Shown: positions 41,114 to 49,725 of the stretch, piece after piece
Layout of the letters: every line of letters starts with the position of its first letter
Numbering within the stretch: the first letter of the stretch is position 1
Assembly: GCA_965116665.1 (NCBI GenBank)
Contig: OZ220709.1
Coordinates: forward strand, 1,736,001-1,800,000
Length of the DNA: 64,000 nucleotides
Reading direction: 5' to 3'
DNA from: Aldehydirespirator sp965116665
GTDB lineage: Bacteria; Actinomycetota; Acidimicrobiia; Acidimicrobiales; Aldehydirespiratoraceae
Program-made: the position numbers and the translations under genes
The notes under the pieces: model-generated
Seen by the model: the letters and a program-made list of their open reading frames with translations, nothing else
What the model was told of the DNA's origin: nothing
Databases searched by the model: none

Positions 41114-42505
41114 GGCAGCGTCCCGCCGAGTGGTGGGGTTTGAGGTAGGCGTGGGGGTCCACCTGTAGGGGGGCCATCGGCGTGATCCTCGGTGAGAACA
41201 ATCACCTACTCATCGAGGAGGACACACCGATGACCCTGTCTGATTCTGCCACGGCGCAGCTGTGGGAGACCTTCCGCGCCGGTGGTGGCGCGGGTTTGAT
41301 CCGTGAGGCGGTGGAGCTGGTGCTCCAGGAGCTGATCGAGGCCGAGGCGGCCGAGGCGATCGGCGCGGGCCGCTATGAGCGCAGCGAGATGCGTGTGACT
41401 GAGCGCAACGGCCATCGCAGCCGCTTGTTGGCCACCCAGGCCGGCGACGTGGAGCTGAAGATCCCCAAGCTGCGCAAGGGCAGCTTCTTTCCGTCGATGC
41501 TCGAGCCGCGCCGGCGCATCGACCGGGCCCTGTGGGCGGTGGTGATGGAGGCCTATGTGGCCGGGGTGTCGACGCGGTCAGTCGATGACCTGGTGGCGGC
41601 GCTGGGCGCGGAGTCGGGCATCTCGCGCTCTGAGGTGTCGCGCATCTGCGCGGGACTCGACGAGGGCGTGGAGGCGTTCCGCACCCGGCGGTTGGACCAC
41701 ATCGAGTTCCCCTACATCTATTTGGACGCGACGTATCTGAATGTGCGCAACAGCCTCTCCCAGCCGGCGTCGATGGCCACCGTCGTGGCCACCGGGATCA
41801 CCTCAGACGGCAACCGGGAGATCCTGGGCTGTGACGTCGGCGACAGCGAGAGCGAGGCCTTCTGGCAGCAGTTCCTCGCCAGCCTCAAAGACCGCGGCCT
41901 TCACGGGGTGCGGCTGGTGATCTCCGACGCTCACCGCGGGCTCGCCGCCGCCGCCGGGCGCTGGTTCCAGGGAGCGGCCAAACAGCGATGCAGGGTGCAC
42001 TTCATCCGCAACCTGCTCGCGGTGGTGCCCCGCAGCCACCAGCACATGGCCGCCGCGGTGTTCAGAACCATCTTCGCTCAGCCCGACGCCACCGCGGTGA
42101 CCCAAGCCTGGGACCAGGTCACAGACCAGCTCGCCGCCAGCTTCCCCAAGGTCGGCCCGCTCATGGCCGGCGCCAAAGCCGAGGTCCTCGCCTTCGCCGC
42201 GTTCCCCCGAGCGCACTGGCAGAAGATCTGGTCCACCAACCCCCTCGAACGCATCAACAAAGAGATCAAGCGCCGCTCACGCGTCGTGGGGATCTTCCCC
42301 AACGAAGCCTCCGCCATCCGGTTGGTCGGCGCCATCTTGGCCGACCTCCACGACGAATGGCAGGCCAGCGAACGCCGCTACCTCTCAGAAGACTCCATGA
42401 GCCTGCTCTACCCAGAGCGCGATAGCCTCACCACAGCCGAGCTCACAGCCGGCAACTAACCACCGAGGCTCAACCCCAAAGCCCACCACTTCGCGGGACG
42501 CCCCC
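41114..42505 (+). mobile_element. IS256-family insertion sequence (1392 bp)
   Basis: Imperfect terminal inverted repeats are seen: left GGCAGCGTCCCGCCGAGTGG, right complement GGGGGCGTCCCGCGAAGTGG. An 8-base direct target duplication TCTCGATG flanks it (41106-41113 and 42506-42513). It contains one intact transposase gene. The intact target duplication suggests recent insertion. Confidence 0.9.
41230..42459 (+). CDS. IS256-family (mutator type) transposase
   Basis: The protein has 409 residues. It has the IS256 pattern: ELVLQELIEAEAAEAIGAGRYER, VTERNGHRSRLLATQAGDVELKIPKLRKGSF, YLDATYLNVRN (first DDE aspartate), VISDAHRGLAAA (second D), RCRVHFIRNLL and WSTNPLERINKEIKRRSRVVGIFPN (E). The ATG at 41230 has GAGGAGG about 8 bases upstream. 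The gene appears intact, so the element may still move. Confidence 0.95.
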   Translation: MTLSDSATAQLWETFRAGGGAGLIREAVELVLQELIEAEAAEAIGAGRYERSEMRVTERNGHRSRLLATQAGDVELKIPKLRKGSFFPSMLEPRRRIDRALWAVVMEAYVAGVSTRSVDDLVAALGAESGISRSEVSRICAGLDEGVEAFRTRRLDHIEFPYIYLDATYLNVRNSLSQPASMATVVATGITSDGNREILGCDVGDSESEAFWQQFLASLKDRGLHGVRLVISDAHRGLAAAAGRWFQGAAKQRCRVHFIRNLLAVVPRSHQHMAAAVFRTIFAQPDATAVTQAWDQVTDQLAASFPKVGPLMAGAKAEVLAFAAFPRAHWQKIWSTNPLERINKEIKRRSRVVGIFPNEASAIRLVGAILADLHDEWQASERRYLSEDSMSLLYPERDSLTTAELTAGN

Positions 42506-42610
42506 TCTCGATGTGCTCGCGGCTATGGCCCGCGGCGCCGTCGAGCGGAACCGCTATCACGGGCCGCCCCTTCCGAACACGCTGCGCCACCCATTAGACA
42601 TGGCGTCGTG

Positions 42611-43426
42611 ATGCAGGCGGATCGAGGCCCCGTTTGTCCGCTGGGTCGGGCACAAGTGAAGACCATCGGCCTTGAATCGTTCCTGGCAGAAAGACAAGGA
42701 CGTGGCGCCCGGCGCGTCGATTTGGGTGCGCTGATGGAACAGGGCGAGATCGTATTTCGAATCTCGCCACATGCAGTCGTCTCTCAGCTATGCATCGACT
42801 GTATGGAGTTCATGTCCAGCGCAGCGCGAGATGCCTCGGCAGCGGTAGACGTGCTCGATCGACTGGAGGGTGCTAATGATCGTCATCTTGACAGGGCATT
42901 GCGAAAGTACGTGGAAGACACGGGTCTAGCCCTCAAGGAGGTCGACAATCGTCTGAAGAACGCAGGCTCATCCTTGGCAGAGTTGTTCCCGGAAGTACCG
43001 GACACTCGCACGGATTCGGCCTCATGGCGGGATCTGATAGGACGCCGAGACGTCATCGCTCACCGGATCCTCTCGGTTGACGATGTCCGCGTACGGCGAG
43101 AGGCACAACGAGACTTCAGGACCCTGTACAGGTTGCTCGGGAACATCAACTTCGTGCCGACCGTTACCGACTGGGACAATGGCCGCCTCTTCGATGTCAG
43201 AATGCGCACCGCAGCAATTCGCCGCTTGCCGCCGGTCGAACCAGGAGGTCCAGCGACGGAGATTGGAACGTCGGTCATCCTCGTGTGTGAGGACATCCAA
43301 CACGGCTTGCTGACGTTCAGGGTCGCGCGATCGGCTGAGGACCAATTGTTGTTCTCTTCCTCACGTGTGGGGAGCGTCAGCATCACAGTTCAATTCGAGA
43401 GATCACCCGCTGGGCCATCTGAATGA
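42611..43426 (+). CDS. HEPN-domain protein, toxin-like
   Basis: The protein has 271 residues from ATG 42611 (a GTG one codon earlier is possible). The middle is helical: DAVDVLDRLEGANDRHLDRAL, LKEVDNRLKNAGSSLAELF, then WRDLIGRRDVIAHRILSVDD, which contains the R-x4-H motif (Arg146, His151) of HEPN RNases such as HepT. The C-terminal 100 residues are beta-rich and unassigned. In HEPN systems a partner protein upstream neutralises or delivers the toxin; here the coupled upstream gene is split by IS256. Base composition is lower in GC than the core genome. RNase activity is inferred from the motif only. Confidence 0.6.
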   Translation: MQADRGPVCPLGRAQVKTIGLESFLAERQGRGARRVDLGALMEQGEIVFRISPHAVVSQLCIDCMEFMSSAARDASAAVDVLDRLEGANDRHLDRALRKYVEDTGLALKEVDNRLKNAGSSLAELFPEVPDTRTDSASWRDLIGRRDVIAHRILSVDDVRVRREAQRDFRTLYRLLGNINFVPTVTDWDNGRLFDVRMRTAAIRRLPPVEPGGPATEIGTSVILVCEDIQHGLLTFRVARSAEDQLLFSSSRVGSVSITVQFERSPAGPSE

Positions 43427-43648
43427 CAGAGGGCTACATCCCTACCGACCGTGGAGAGCAACCAGCCCCGAACACTGCCACGCCAGGGCCGCTCAATAGG
43501 GAAGGTCAGGGTGAGGCTCAATCACTCTTGTTTCGGCTCTCGAGTCGGCGGAATCAGCCAATCGTCGCCCTGGCGCGGTCGATGAACTGACTAGCCCTGA
43601 TCGTTCGTGAGGGTGTGGGTGTCGGGGGGTTCGCGTCCGCGGAAAAGC

Positions 43649-45064
43649 GGCTCTTCGCGAATCAGGTCGGAGTGAGGGTGTCGAGCAGCGCCCAGTTGGG
43701 TCTGCCGGCGTAGAGCAGGGCGCGGATTCGGTAGTTGTTGAGGTTGGTGAGCCCGAACGCGGCGCGTTTGACGCGTTTGACGAGGTTGTTGGCGGCTTCG
43801 GTGGCGGCGTTGGTGACTCGGGCGGTGTGCCGGTTGGCGATCTGGTGTCTCCAGCGCCAGATGGTGCGGCCGAGCCGGTTGACCTCTGTGGGCATGGCGG
43901 GGTCCTGGAGGTCGCAGGCGGGTTGCTCGACGGTGGCTGCGCCCACTTCGGTGTCGTCGATGTCATAGATCGAGCGGAGGGTCTCTTTGGCGTGCCAGGC
44001 GTCGCGGGCCTCGCCGTAGGGGTCGCCGGCGTCGAGCAGGCCCCGCAGCCGGACCCGTCCGGCGTCGGTGATGGTCTCGGACGCGGACACCAGCAGCTTG
44101 CGGGCCCGGTAGAGGGGGTCGTGCTTGTGGCCGCGGTGGCCGAGGGTTCTGCTGCTGGACTCTGCGGCGGACCTCGTCGAGGGCGGTGTTGCCCAACCGG
44201 ACCACATGGAACGGGTCCGCGACTTGGCCGGCGTCGGGCAGCGCGGTGTCGAACGCGGCCCGATAGGGCCCCGAGAGGTCAAGCACTCCCCAGCGGATCT
44301 CGTCGAGCCGGCTCTGTGGCCGGCTGAGCAGCCACTGTGTGGGCGCTTGGGCGGTTCGGCCTCGCACTATGTCCAGCAGCTGGCCCCGGCCTGCGTCGAC
44401 GATGGTGGTGCCCCAGGCCTTGGTCCCGAACCGGCCCCGGCGTCACAACAGCACCTCGTCGAGCCCGAGCGCGCCGACCTGTGAGATCCGTTCGGTGTCG
44501 GCCTCGAGCAGCGCGGCGCCCCAGCGGCGCACCGAGGCGTTCACCGGGTGCCAACTGCACCCGAGCTCTGTGGCGATGTCGCTGTGGGGCCGGCCCTGCC
44601 CGGACTGGCGCGTCGCCCAGCGCCCCGCGCGCGTCGTCAGCCTCTCACGCTCGGGAGCGATCTGCGGGTCCTGCTCGGTCACGGTCCCCGCCGCGCAGTC
44701 GCGATCCCCGCAGCGCCAGCGGCGCTTGTGCCACACCAGCCGCGCCGGCCGCCCGAACGCCGCCAGATCCACCAGCTGCACTTCCCGCTCGCCGTCAGAC
44801 CACAGCGCACCGCCGCAACACTCACAGCCAGGCCGCGGCGCCCGGCGGCGTATGTGCACCCGCAGCGGCGCGCCCACCTCATCGTCGACGCCGAGCACCT
44901 CCACATCGCCCAGTCCCACCAACAGCTCACACACGCGCCTAGGGTCGCACTCCACAGGGATCCTCCAGTTGCTCGGCTGCCTGTCAGCGCCGAATTCTGG
45001 GGGATCCCTCGCGTTCAGCCGCGGACCCCTACCGCCTCCACTCCGACCTCAAACGCGAAGCGTC
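43649..45064 (-). mobile_element. ISL3-family insertion sequence, degenerate (about 1.4 kb)
   Basis: Imperfect ends are seen: left GGCTCTTCGCGAATCAGGTC and right complement GACGCTTCGCGTTTGAGGTC, continuing GGAGT in both. It holds a broken transposase gene. The insertion truncates a zinc-finger gene at its right edge. I do not see a clean target duplication. Confidence 0.75.
43662..44955 (-). pseudogene. ISL3-family transposase, broken
   Basis: Three segments read in sequence. The N-terminal part (44955 to 44443) has a zinc-finger-like CECCGGAL motif and a helix-turn-helix region. It ends at a TGA codon in GLDEVLL-stop-RRGRFGTKAWGTT, where related transposases have a cysteine. The same frame continues through LDLSGPYRAAFDTALPDAGQV and VADPFHVVRLGNTALDEVRRR. 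A frameshift near 44150 then leads into TLGHRGHKHDPLYRARKLL and the C-terminal TNAATEAANNLVKRVKRAAFG. One nonsense change plus one frameshift make it inactive. Confidence 0.85.
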
Positions 45065-45262
45065 ACTTTGGCGTTCGGCTACTCGCTTCAGGGTGGCTTG
45101 ACCTTTCTCTGACTGCGTATATCTATCCCTAGGAGCCTTATAGTCATCCGATTGGTGATAACAGTGCTTCGAGCAATGCCGTGCCCTCGCGCTCTTGTGG
45201 TCGATACCTGTGCCGCAGATATTGCATGATCTAGCCATTTGGCATCGCTCCAATGTGTTCAT
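45029..45262 (-). pseudogene. Zinc-finger protein truncated by ISL3
   Basis: The frame starts at 45262 and reads CNICGTGIDHKSARARHCSK and then RDRYTQSEKGQATLKRVAER. Two CxxC/CxxxC clusters look like a short zinc finger of the phage and mobile-element type. The frame runs into the IS end at 45064, so the last dozen residues come from the element and the original C-terminus is missing. Function unknown; a DNA-binding or HNH-associated role is possible. Confidence 0.5.
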
Positions 45263-45531
45263 TCAATCGATTCACAGTGCACCAAACACTGCCTCAACAA
45301 TGAAGCCGACGACCGTGACCGCGATCTGCTTCTATGAGGCCCATATGCCGAGATATGGCGAACCGATACCACAACCACACGGACGGTTGTAATTGTGGTA
45401 TATTGCTGCTAATGTATTGGGATTGATGCCGTTGTCATTCCAGTGACAACAATATGTTGCAGCCAACAATGACGACAGCAACAATCCCCGCTTACCCAGC
45501 AGGGATGAACCACACAGAGTAGGAACACACA
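45263..45531. promoter_or_regulatory. AT-rich upstream region with inverted repeat, before the stalk lipoprotein
   Basis: ATACCACAA (45368-45376) and TTGTGGTAT (45395-45403) form a perfect 9-base inverted repeat with an 18-base spacer, an operator-like arrangement. TATATT follows at 45401-45406 as a possible -10 element. The region is much richer in AT than the chromosome. No other gene is seen in it. Confidence 0.45.
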
Positions 45532-47202
45532 ATGAGAACAAACACGACCACCAGCCGGACACTGCGCACAGTCGCTGCCGTTGCGGTCGCGGCGATGATC
45601 GCCGCCTCGTGCGGGAGTGATGATGCAACTGTCACTCCCGAACCGGTAACAGAGACAACTACAACAGTCAACCAACCGACTACCACCGTAGAAGCGGTTG
45701 AAGAACCGCTGGCTGTGACCACAACCACGACGACTGTCGTTGCCTTGACGGAGGATCAGGTAGCTGAGATTCAACAAGAAATCGCTGAGGAGGCCGCTCC
45801 CGAGTCGGAGCTGAGTCTGGCCGATTGCACCGCTTGGATCGCTGACCCTGAGATCGTGCTCACCGATCAGCAGGCCAGCGAGTGCGACGCGATGCTGGCT
45901 GCGGTCGCTGAGTCGTGTGTGGGTATGGACTGCCCCGGCGATGACGACGCCAGCACCGAACCCGATACGACAGAAACGCCGGTTACGACGCTTCCGCCGC
46001 AAGAAGAAGAGCCAGAACCCGAGCCGGAGCCGACCACTACCACAGCGGCACCACAACCCGAGCCGGAACCGGAGCCGACCACCACAACAACGGCACCAGA
46101 GCCGGAACCGGAGCCGACCACCACAACAACGGCACCAGAGCCGGAACCGGAACCGACCACCACAACAACGGCACCAGAGCCGGAACCGGAACCGGAGCCG
46201 CCGAGCCTTGTTGTTGATCCGGTTGTGGTGTCGGAGGGTCTCAACACGTTCACCATCACAGGAGCCAACTTCGATCCGAGTCTGACGATATGGACGCTGC
46301 TGTGTCCGCTGCCGGGGGCTTCTCTGTCGCCGGACTCTCCTGCGGATCAGGTGGCCGCTGCGATGGCTTCAGTTGCGACTGCTGACTGCGATCTGACCAC
46401 CGCAAGGTCCGTGGATGTTGCTTCTGACGGCTCGTTCGCCACAGAGCGCGACGCCAACGTCTATGCGAACTTCATGTGGGCGGCAGGAGACGCCGATGAA
46501 ACCCAAACCGCTGGAGCAGCCGTGTTCTTGGAGGTCGTCGCACAACCAGTCGATCCAGAGGTAGCACGATACAACGAAGAAGTAACGTTATACAACGAAT
46601 TCGTCGCATCGGTGCAGCAGGGCCAAACATGGACAGACCCCGAGCCTCCGACTGTGCATCCCGACACGCCTCAGACTTCGTGGGATAGAGGTACCCACGA
46701 AGTCGGCTCTCGACCTGATGACAGGCCGAGAGTGACCGCAAACGTGAAAGTCTGGATGGACTGGTGCGGCGGTCATCCGAGGTGCGACCAACTGCTCAGG
46801 TATATGGTGTGGGCGTTGGACTATCTCGGAGCCAACGAGGTCTGCGTTATCGAACAATACTTCGACTACGCGCTCTCCACTGCCGAGTACCCCGAAGCGA
46901 CGTACGGCTGGCACAACTGCGCGACAATCATCGACCCAATGCAGCCCGACGGGAGGCTGCTGTCCGAACACACCCCGAGCATGGCTGAGCGCTGCCGCGC
47001 GGTACTGCCCGAAGACGTGGAACTAGAAGACCACGCGAAACTGCCGAATGTCACTCACGGAATGACCTGTGATGAGTGGGGTGCATGGGTGGAAGCCCGC
47101 CGCACTAGCTATCCGGCTTGTGACCGGTCTGCTCGTCTGGCCGAGGAATGGCTGGAGCACTACATCGGAATGCCCGAACGCTACTGGACGCCAAGCTGCT
47201 AA
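45532..47202 (+). CDS. Surface lipoprotein with Pro-Glu / Thr repeat stalk
   Basis: The protein has 556 residues. A lipoprotein signal peptide ends at a cysteine in IAASCGSDD. A Thr-rich segment, a cysteine-containing region (LADCTAWIADPE, CVGMDCPGDD), then about four units of the type PEPEPEPTTTTTA (about 39 bases each at DNA level) form an extended stalk. A domain starting LVVDPVVVSEGLNTFTITG resembles the immunoglobulin-like neocarzinostatin/macromomycin fold. The C-terminal 180 residues contain seven or so cysteines and no known motif. It is an exported cell-surface protein of unknown role. It is followed after 23 bases by a second stalk protein. Confidence 0.65.
   Translation: MRTNTTTSRTLRTVAAVAVAAMIAASCGSDDATVTPEPVTETTTTVNQPTTTVEAVEEPLAVTTTTTTVVALTEDQVAEIQQEIAEEAAPESELSLADCTAWIADPEIVLTDQQASECDAMLAAVAESCVGMDCPGDDDASTEPDTTETPVTTLPPQEEEPEPEPEPTTTTAAPQPEPEPEPTTTTTAPEPEPEPTTTTTAPEPEPEPTTTTTAPEPEPEPEPPSLVVDPVVVSEGLNTFTITGANFDPSLTIWTLLCPLPGASLSPDSPADQVAAAMASVATADCDLTTARSVDVASDGSFATERDANVYANFMWAAGDADETQTAGAAVFLEVVAQPVDPEVARYNEEVTLYNEFVASVQQGQTWTDPEPPTVHPDTPQTSWDRGTHEVGSRPDDRPRVTANVKVWMDWCGGHPRCDQLLRYMVWALDYLGANEVCVIEQYFDYALSTAEYPEATYGWHNCATIIDPMQPDGRLLSEHTPSMAERCRAVLPEDVELEDHAKLPNVTHGMTCDEWGAWVEARRTSYPACDRSARLAEEWLEHYIGMPERYWTPSC
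46000..46200 (+). repeat. In-frame tandem repeat coding the Pro-Glu/Thr stalk
   Basis: Units of about 39 bases, of the kind CCAGAGCCGGAACCGGAGCC followed by GACCACCACAACAACGGCA, recur about four times. They give alternating Pro-Glu and poly-Thr runs. The minus-strand frame across them (Gly-Ser-Gly-Ser) is an artefact. Unit number could vary by slippage. Confidence 0.8.
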
Positions 47203-47225
47203 CACCATACGAGGAGGGAGACTAC

Positions 47226-47861
47226 ATGATTGGAGAACACAGGTTATCTGACAAACAATCGACCGAGGAGGCCGACTCTGTTGCGGGTCTGATGACTGGA
47301 ATGCGGGGAAGGCTCTTCAAGCCGCTCAACAGCAACGCTTTCTCGAATTGCTTCGGTGTGGTCGGAGCCGTGGTCGTTTCATTGGTGTTGCTGATCGCTG
47401 CTGTTGGCTGTGACGATGACGGCGGCGACGACAGCACACCGACTGTGACTACCTCTCCTCCTCCGGCGACTACCGCTCCTCCGGCGACCACCGCTCCCCC
47501 GACTGTCACTACTCCCCCGACTGTCACTACTCCCCCGACCACCACAGCGCCGACAGTGTGTGATTCCCAAAGCCATGGCTCATCCTGCCAAAACGGGCTG
47601 GATGAGGGTTGGATCAACGAGGAGCAGAGCCTCAATCTATGGGAATCACCAGGGGTGGGGGAACTGCAAGACATCGGCCATAATTTTCAGAACACCCACC
47701 CCAGCTTCAACGCAGACGGCTTTGAGGACGCTCTGGACGGTGTGAAACACCCGCCCAACCGAGGCGAGATGGCGGATGCTCTGTGTGCTGGCATTCCGTC
47801 GTGCGGCTCACAGACCGGCGACACAGCTGGGCTTCCCCCCGAATCTTGGAGTGTTGGTTAG
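47226..47861 (+). CDS. Membrane protein with Thr/Pro stalk, C-terminus cut by IS3
   Basis: The protein has 211 residues. An N-terminal cytoplasmic part is followed by a membrane helix (VVGAVVVSLVLLIAAVGC) ending in a cysteine, then DDDGGDD and a Thr/Pro/Ala stalk (ATTAPPATTAPPTVTTPP). The external part has CDSQSHGSSCQNGLDEGW and further cysteines. The ATG at 47226 has GAGGAGGG just upstream. The IS3 element begins at 47828, so the last eleven residues and the stop (47859-47861) come from the IS. The original protein was probably longer. It pairs with the preceding stalk lipoprotein as a likely operon. Confidence 0.6.
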   Translation: MIGEHRLSDKQSTEEADSVAGLMTGMRGRLFKPLNSNAFSNCFGVVGAVVVSLVLLIAAVGCDDDGGDDSTPTVTTSPPPATTAPPATTAPPTVTTPPTVTTPPTTTAPTVCDSQSHGSSCQNGLDEGWINEEQSLNLWESPGVGELQDIGHNFQNTHPSFNADGFEDALDGVKHPPNRGEMADALCAGIPSCGSQTGDTAGLPPESWSVG

Positions 47862-48733
47862 GCGGCTTGGGCTTGTTCGTGGTCGAGGGGGCTGGTCATG
47901 TTGTTGGCGGAGTGTGGGCGTAGGGGGTTGTACCAGGTGTCGATCCAGGCGGCGATGTCTCGCCGGGGGTGGTCGCGTGTCTGCCAGCGCCGCCGGGAGA
48001 TGAGCTCGTGTTGCAGGGTGGAGAAGAACGACTCGGCCGCGGCGTTGTCCAGCGCGCAGCCGACGCGCCCCATCGACTGGTTGACCCCGAGGCGCCGGCA
48101 GGCCTCGGCGAAGTCTCTGGAGCTGTACTGGGCGCCCTTGTCGGTGTGGAGGATCACGCCGGCGACGGAGCCGCCTCGGGTGGCGGCGGCCATGTTGAGC
48201 GCCGCGGCGGCGAGGCCGGCTGTGGGATGGCGCTCAGAGGTGGCGAAGCCCAGCATCGGGCGGCTGTAGAGGTCCTCGACGGTCGCGAGGAACACCGGCC
48301 CCTCGGCGGTGGGGATCTGCTTGAAGTCGCCGACCCGCTTCTGGTCGGGGGCCTCTGCGGTGAAGTCGCGCCTGAGCAGGTCGGGCACGGGATCGGCCGA
48401 CTTGTCGGGCCGTGTCAGGCCCCGCCGGCGGCGCCGGGTGCGGGCCTGGAGCCCTTGGCGGGCCATGGAGGCCTCCACCGTCTTCTTGGACACCGTGTGG
48501 CCGTCTCGGCGCAGCTGGGCGCGCACCCGCGGCGAGCCGTAGGTCCCGCCGGACGCCTCGAAGCAGTCCTTGACCGCGGCATCAACGCGCTGTCGGCGCC
48601 TCCCGGCGACCGAGGGTCCGCGGCTGCGGCGCTCATAGAAGCTGGACTCGGCCACCCCCAGGGCCCGGCAGCAGACCACGTGAGGCACCCCGTGATCGGT
48701 CCTTTGGGCCGCGATGTGCTCGACCAGGCTCAC
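47858..48733 (-). CDS. IS3-family transposase OrfB (DDE integrase)
   Basis: The protein has about 291 residues from GTG 48733. It has an HTH_21-like region (SGGTYGSPRVRAQLRRDGH) and the rve catalytic core: VGDFKQIPTAEG (D), LHTDKGAQYSS (D) and NAAAESFFSTLQHE (E), with WYNPLRPHSANN at the end. The GTG overlaps the orfA stop (GTGA). The frame continues upstream to 48754, which also allows a -1 frameshift fusion with OrfA as in other IS3 elements. Confidence 0.93.
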   Translation of the reverse strand: MSLVEHIAAQRTDHGVPHVVCCRALGVAESSFYERRSRGPSVAGRRRQRVDAAVKDCFEASGGTYGSPRVRAQLRRDGHTVSKKTVEASMARQGLQARTRRRRRGLTRPDKSADPVPDLLRRDFTAEAPDQKRVGDFKQIPTAEGPVFLATVEDLYSRPMLGFATSERHPTAGLAAAALNMAAATRGGSVAGVILHTDKGAQYSSRDFAEACRRLGVNQSMGRVGCALDNAAAESFFSTLQHELISRRRWQTRDHPRRDIAAWIDTWYNPLRPHSANNMTSPLDHEQAQAA

Positions 48734-49017
48734 CGCGTCGCCTCCCTGACCCAAAGGACCACCGATCGTTTGAGCACATCACGCTCCATCTCCAACTCGG
48801 CGCAGCGGCGGCGCAGCCTCACCAACTCGGCACGCTCGTCGCCGTCGAGACGCTCGCCCGAGCGCTCGGCGCGGTCCTTGCGGACCCAGTTGCCCAACGT
48901 GCCCGCACCGATCCCCAGCTCGCGGGCCACCTCAGCGACCGATCTGCGAGTCTCTTGGACGATCCGCACAGCACCGGCCTTGAACTCCGGGTCGTACCGT
49001 CTTCGTGTCTCAGGCAT
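48730..49017 (-). CDS. IS3-family transposase OrfA (helix-turn-helix)
   Basis: The protein has 95 residues. It opens RRRYDPEFKAGAVRIVQET, has the helix-turn-helix SVAEVARELGIGAGTLGNWV, and a leucine-zipper-like tail LVRLRRRCAELEMERDVLKR. It binds the IS ends. Its TGA stop overlaps the GTG of orfB. Confidence 0.93.
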   Translation of the reverse strand: MPETRRRYDPEFKAGAVRIVQETRRSVAEVARELGIGAGTLGNWVRKDRAERSGERLDGDERAELVRLRRRCAELEMERDVLKRSVVLWVREATR

Positions 49018-49145
49018 GGCGTCTCCTCTTAGACGATGCCTCCAAGATCAGGGGGGATGCTCATTGAGCCTTAGGCGGGCCTGCCTCAGCCGGGCGAGGC
49101 TCGGGAGGAGGACGGCTAGGGCCGTTGAGTCGGCCGTGGGGACGC

Positions 49146-49718
49146 CTAGATGCTCAACCCGGGGTCGTCGCCGGGGCTTTGCCTTGTGGGGTGCAGGTCC
49201 TCGATGATGGCGGTGATCCATTGCCGTTGGCGCGGTCCGAGGGGTTCGTCGGGGAAGGTGGCTTCTACAACGGCCTCGACTTGGGCGAGGCTGGTGTAGT
49301 TGCACTGCTGCAGTAGGGCCTCGACGTCTTGACGATCGTCGGGGCGGGCGGCTTTGGCTTTCATGGCCAGCATGTGCTCCGCGGTGGCAGCGACGACAGT
49401 GAGCGCGGGATGGTCGAAGATGATGCTGCCGTAGCGCTGGTCGCGGCGGGGCATGTAGACGGTGGCCCCTTCGTTGAGCCAGCTGCGTGGCCATCCCCGC
49501 CGCTCCCCAACATCGCGGGCCGCGTCGATGATCGCGGAGTAGCCCTCTTCGAACGCGGCGTCTATGTCCTGGGTGGCTCTATCCACGGAGTGGGCGAGCA
49601 TCATCGCAGCGCCGCCGACCACATAGATACGGCCGTGCTGGCCTCGCAGCTGCATTCTGGCGGCGAGTTCGCGCAGAGCGTCGAGGAGGTCGTCGCGGCT
49701 CAGTTCGGGTGTCGGCAT
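49146..49718 (-). CDS. Nucleotidyltransferase-fold protein (DUF6036-like), toxin-like
   Basis: The protein has 190 residues. YVVGGAAMMLAHSVDRATQDIDAAFE matches the nucleotidyltransferase core (GG...RxTxDID). A downstream helical part includes AEHMLAMKAKAARPDDRQDVEALL, which resembles AbiEii/DUF6036-type proteins. Such proteins are often the toxin or effector of two-gene modules. The ATG at 49718 starts 7 bases after the stop of the 152-residue gene, so they form a pair. The reading frame extends upstream to 49904 inside the partner gene, but without similarity. The activity (nucleotide addition to tRNA or protein) is inference. Confidence 0.68.
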   Translation of the reverse strand: MPTPELSRDDLLDALRELAARMQLRGQHGRIYVVGGAAMMLAHSVDRATQDIDAAFEEGYSAIIDAARDVGERRGWPRSWLNEGATVYMPRRDQRYGSIIFDHPALTVVAATAEHMLAMKAKAARPDDRQDVEALLQQCNYTSLAQVEAVVEATFPDEPLGPRQRQWITAIIEDLHPTRQSPGDDPGLSI

Positions 49719-49725
49719 CGCAGGC

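Larger units (their letters stand above)
40981..42611 (+). pseudogene. Small gene interrupted by the IS256 element
   Basis: Left part: a frame from GTG 40981 encodes ARLEQGIAKEGRRAWTDVYA and onward. Right part: after removing the IS (41114-42505) and one copy of the 8-base target duplication, the frame continues exactly across the joint as ENLD-VLAAMARGAVERNRYHG and stops at 42609-42611. The rebuilt reading frame has about 76 residues; its true start may lie upstream in another frame, implying a further frameshift. The stop overlaps the ATG of the HEPN-domain gene (TGATG), so the two were a coupled operon. I do not recognise the family; an antitoxin-like partner is possible. Confidence 0.6.
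47828..49063 (-). mobile_element. IS3-family insertion sequence (1236 bp)
   Basis: The ends are TG...CA with imperfect inverted repeats: left TGGGCTTCCCCCCGAATCTT, right complement TGAGCATCCCCCCTGATCTT, both continuing GGAG. It contains overlapping orfA and orfB. No certain target duplication is seen. Confidence 0.88.

Noticed and set aside
43427..43648. Gene between the HEPN protein and the ISL3 element
   Set aside because: Only overlapping short frames without domains; treated as spacer.
45867..46268. Minus-strand Gly-Ser repeat protein
   Set aside because: It is the complement of the Pro-Glu/Thr stalk repeat of the lipoprotein gene and has no independent support.
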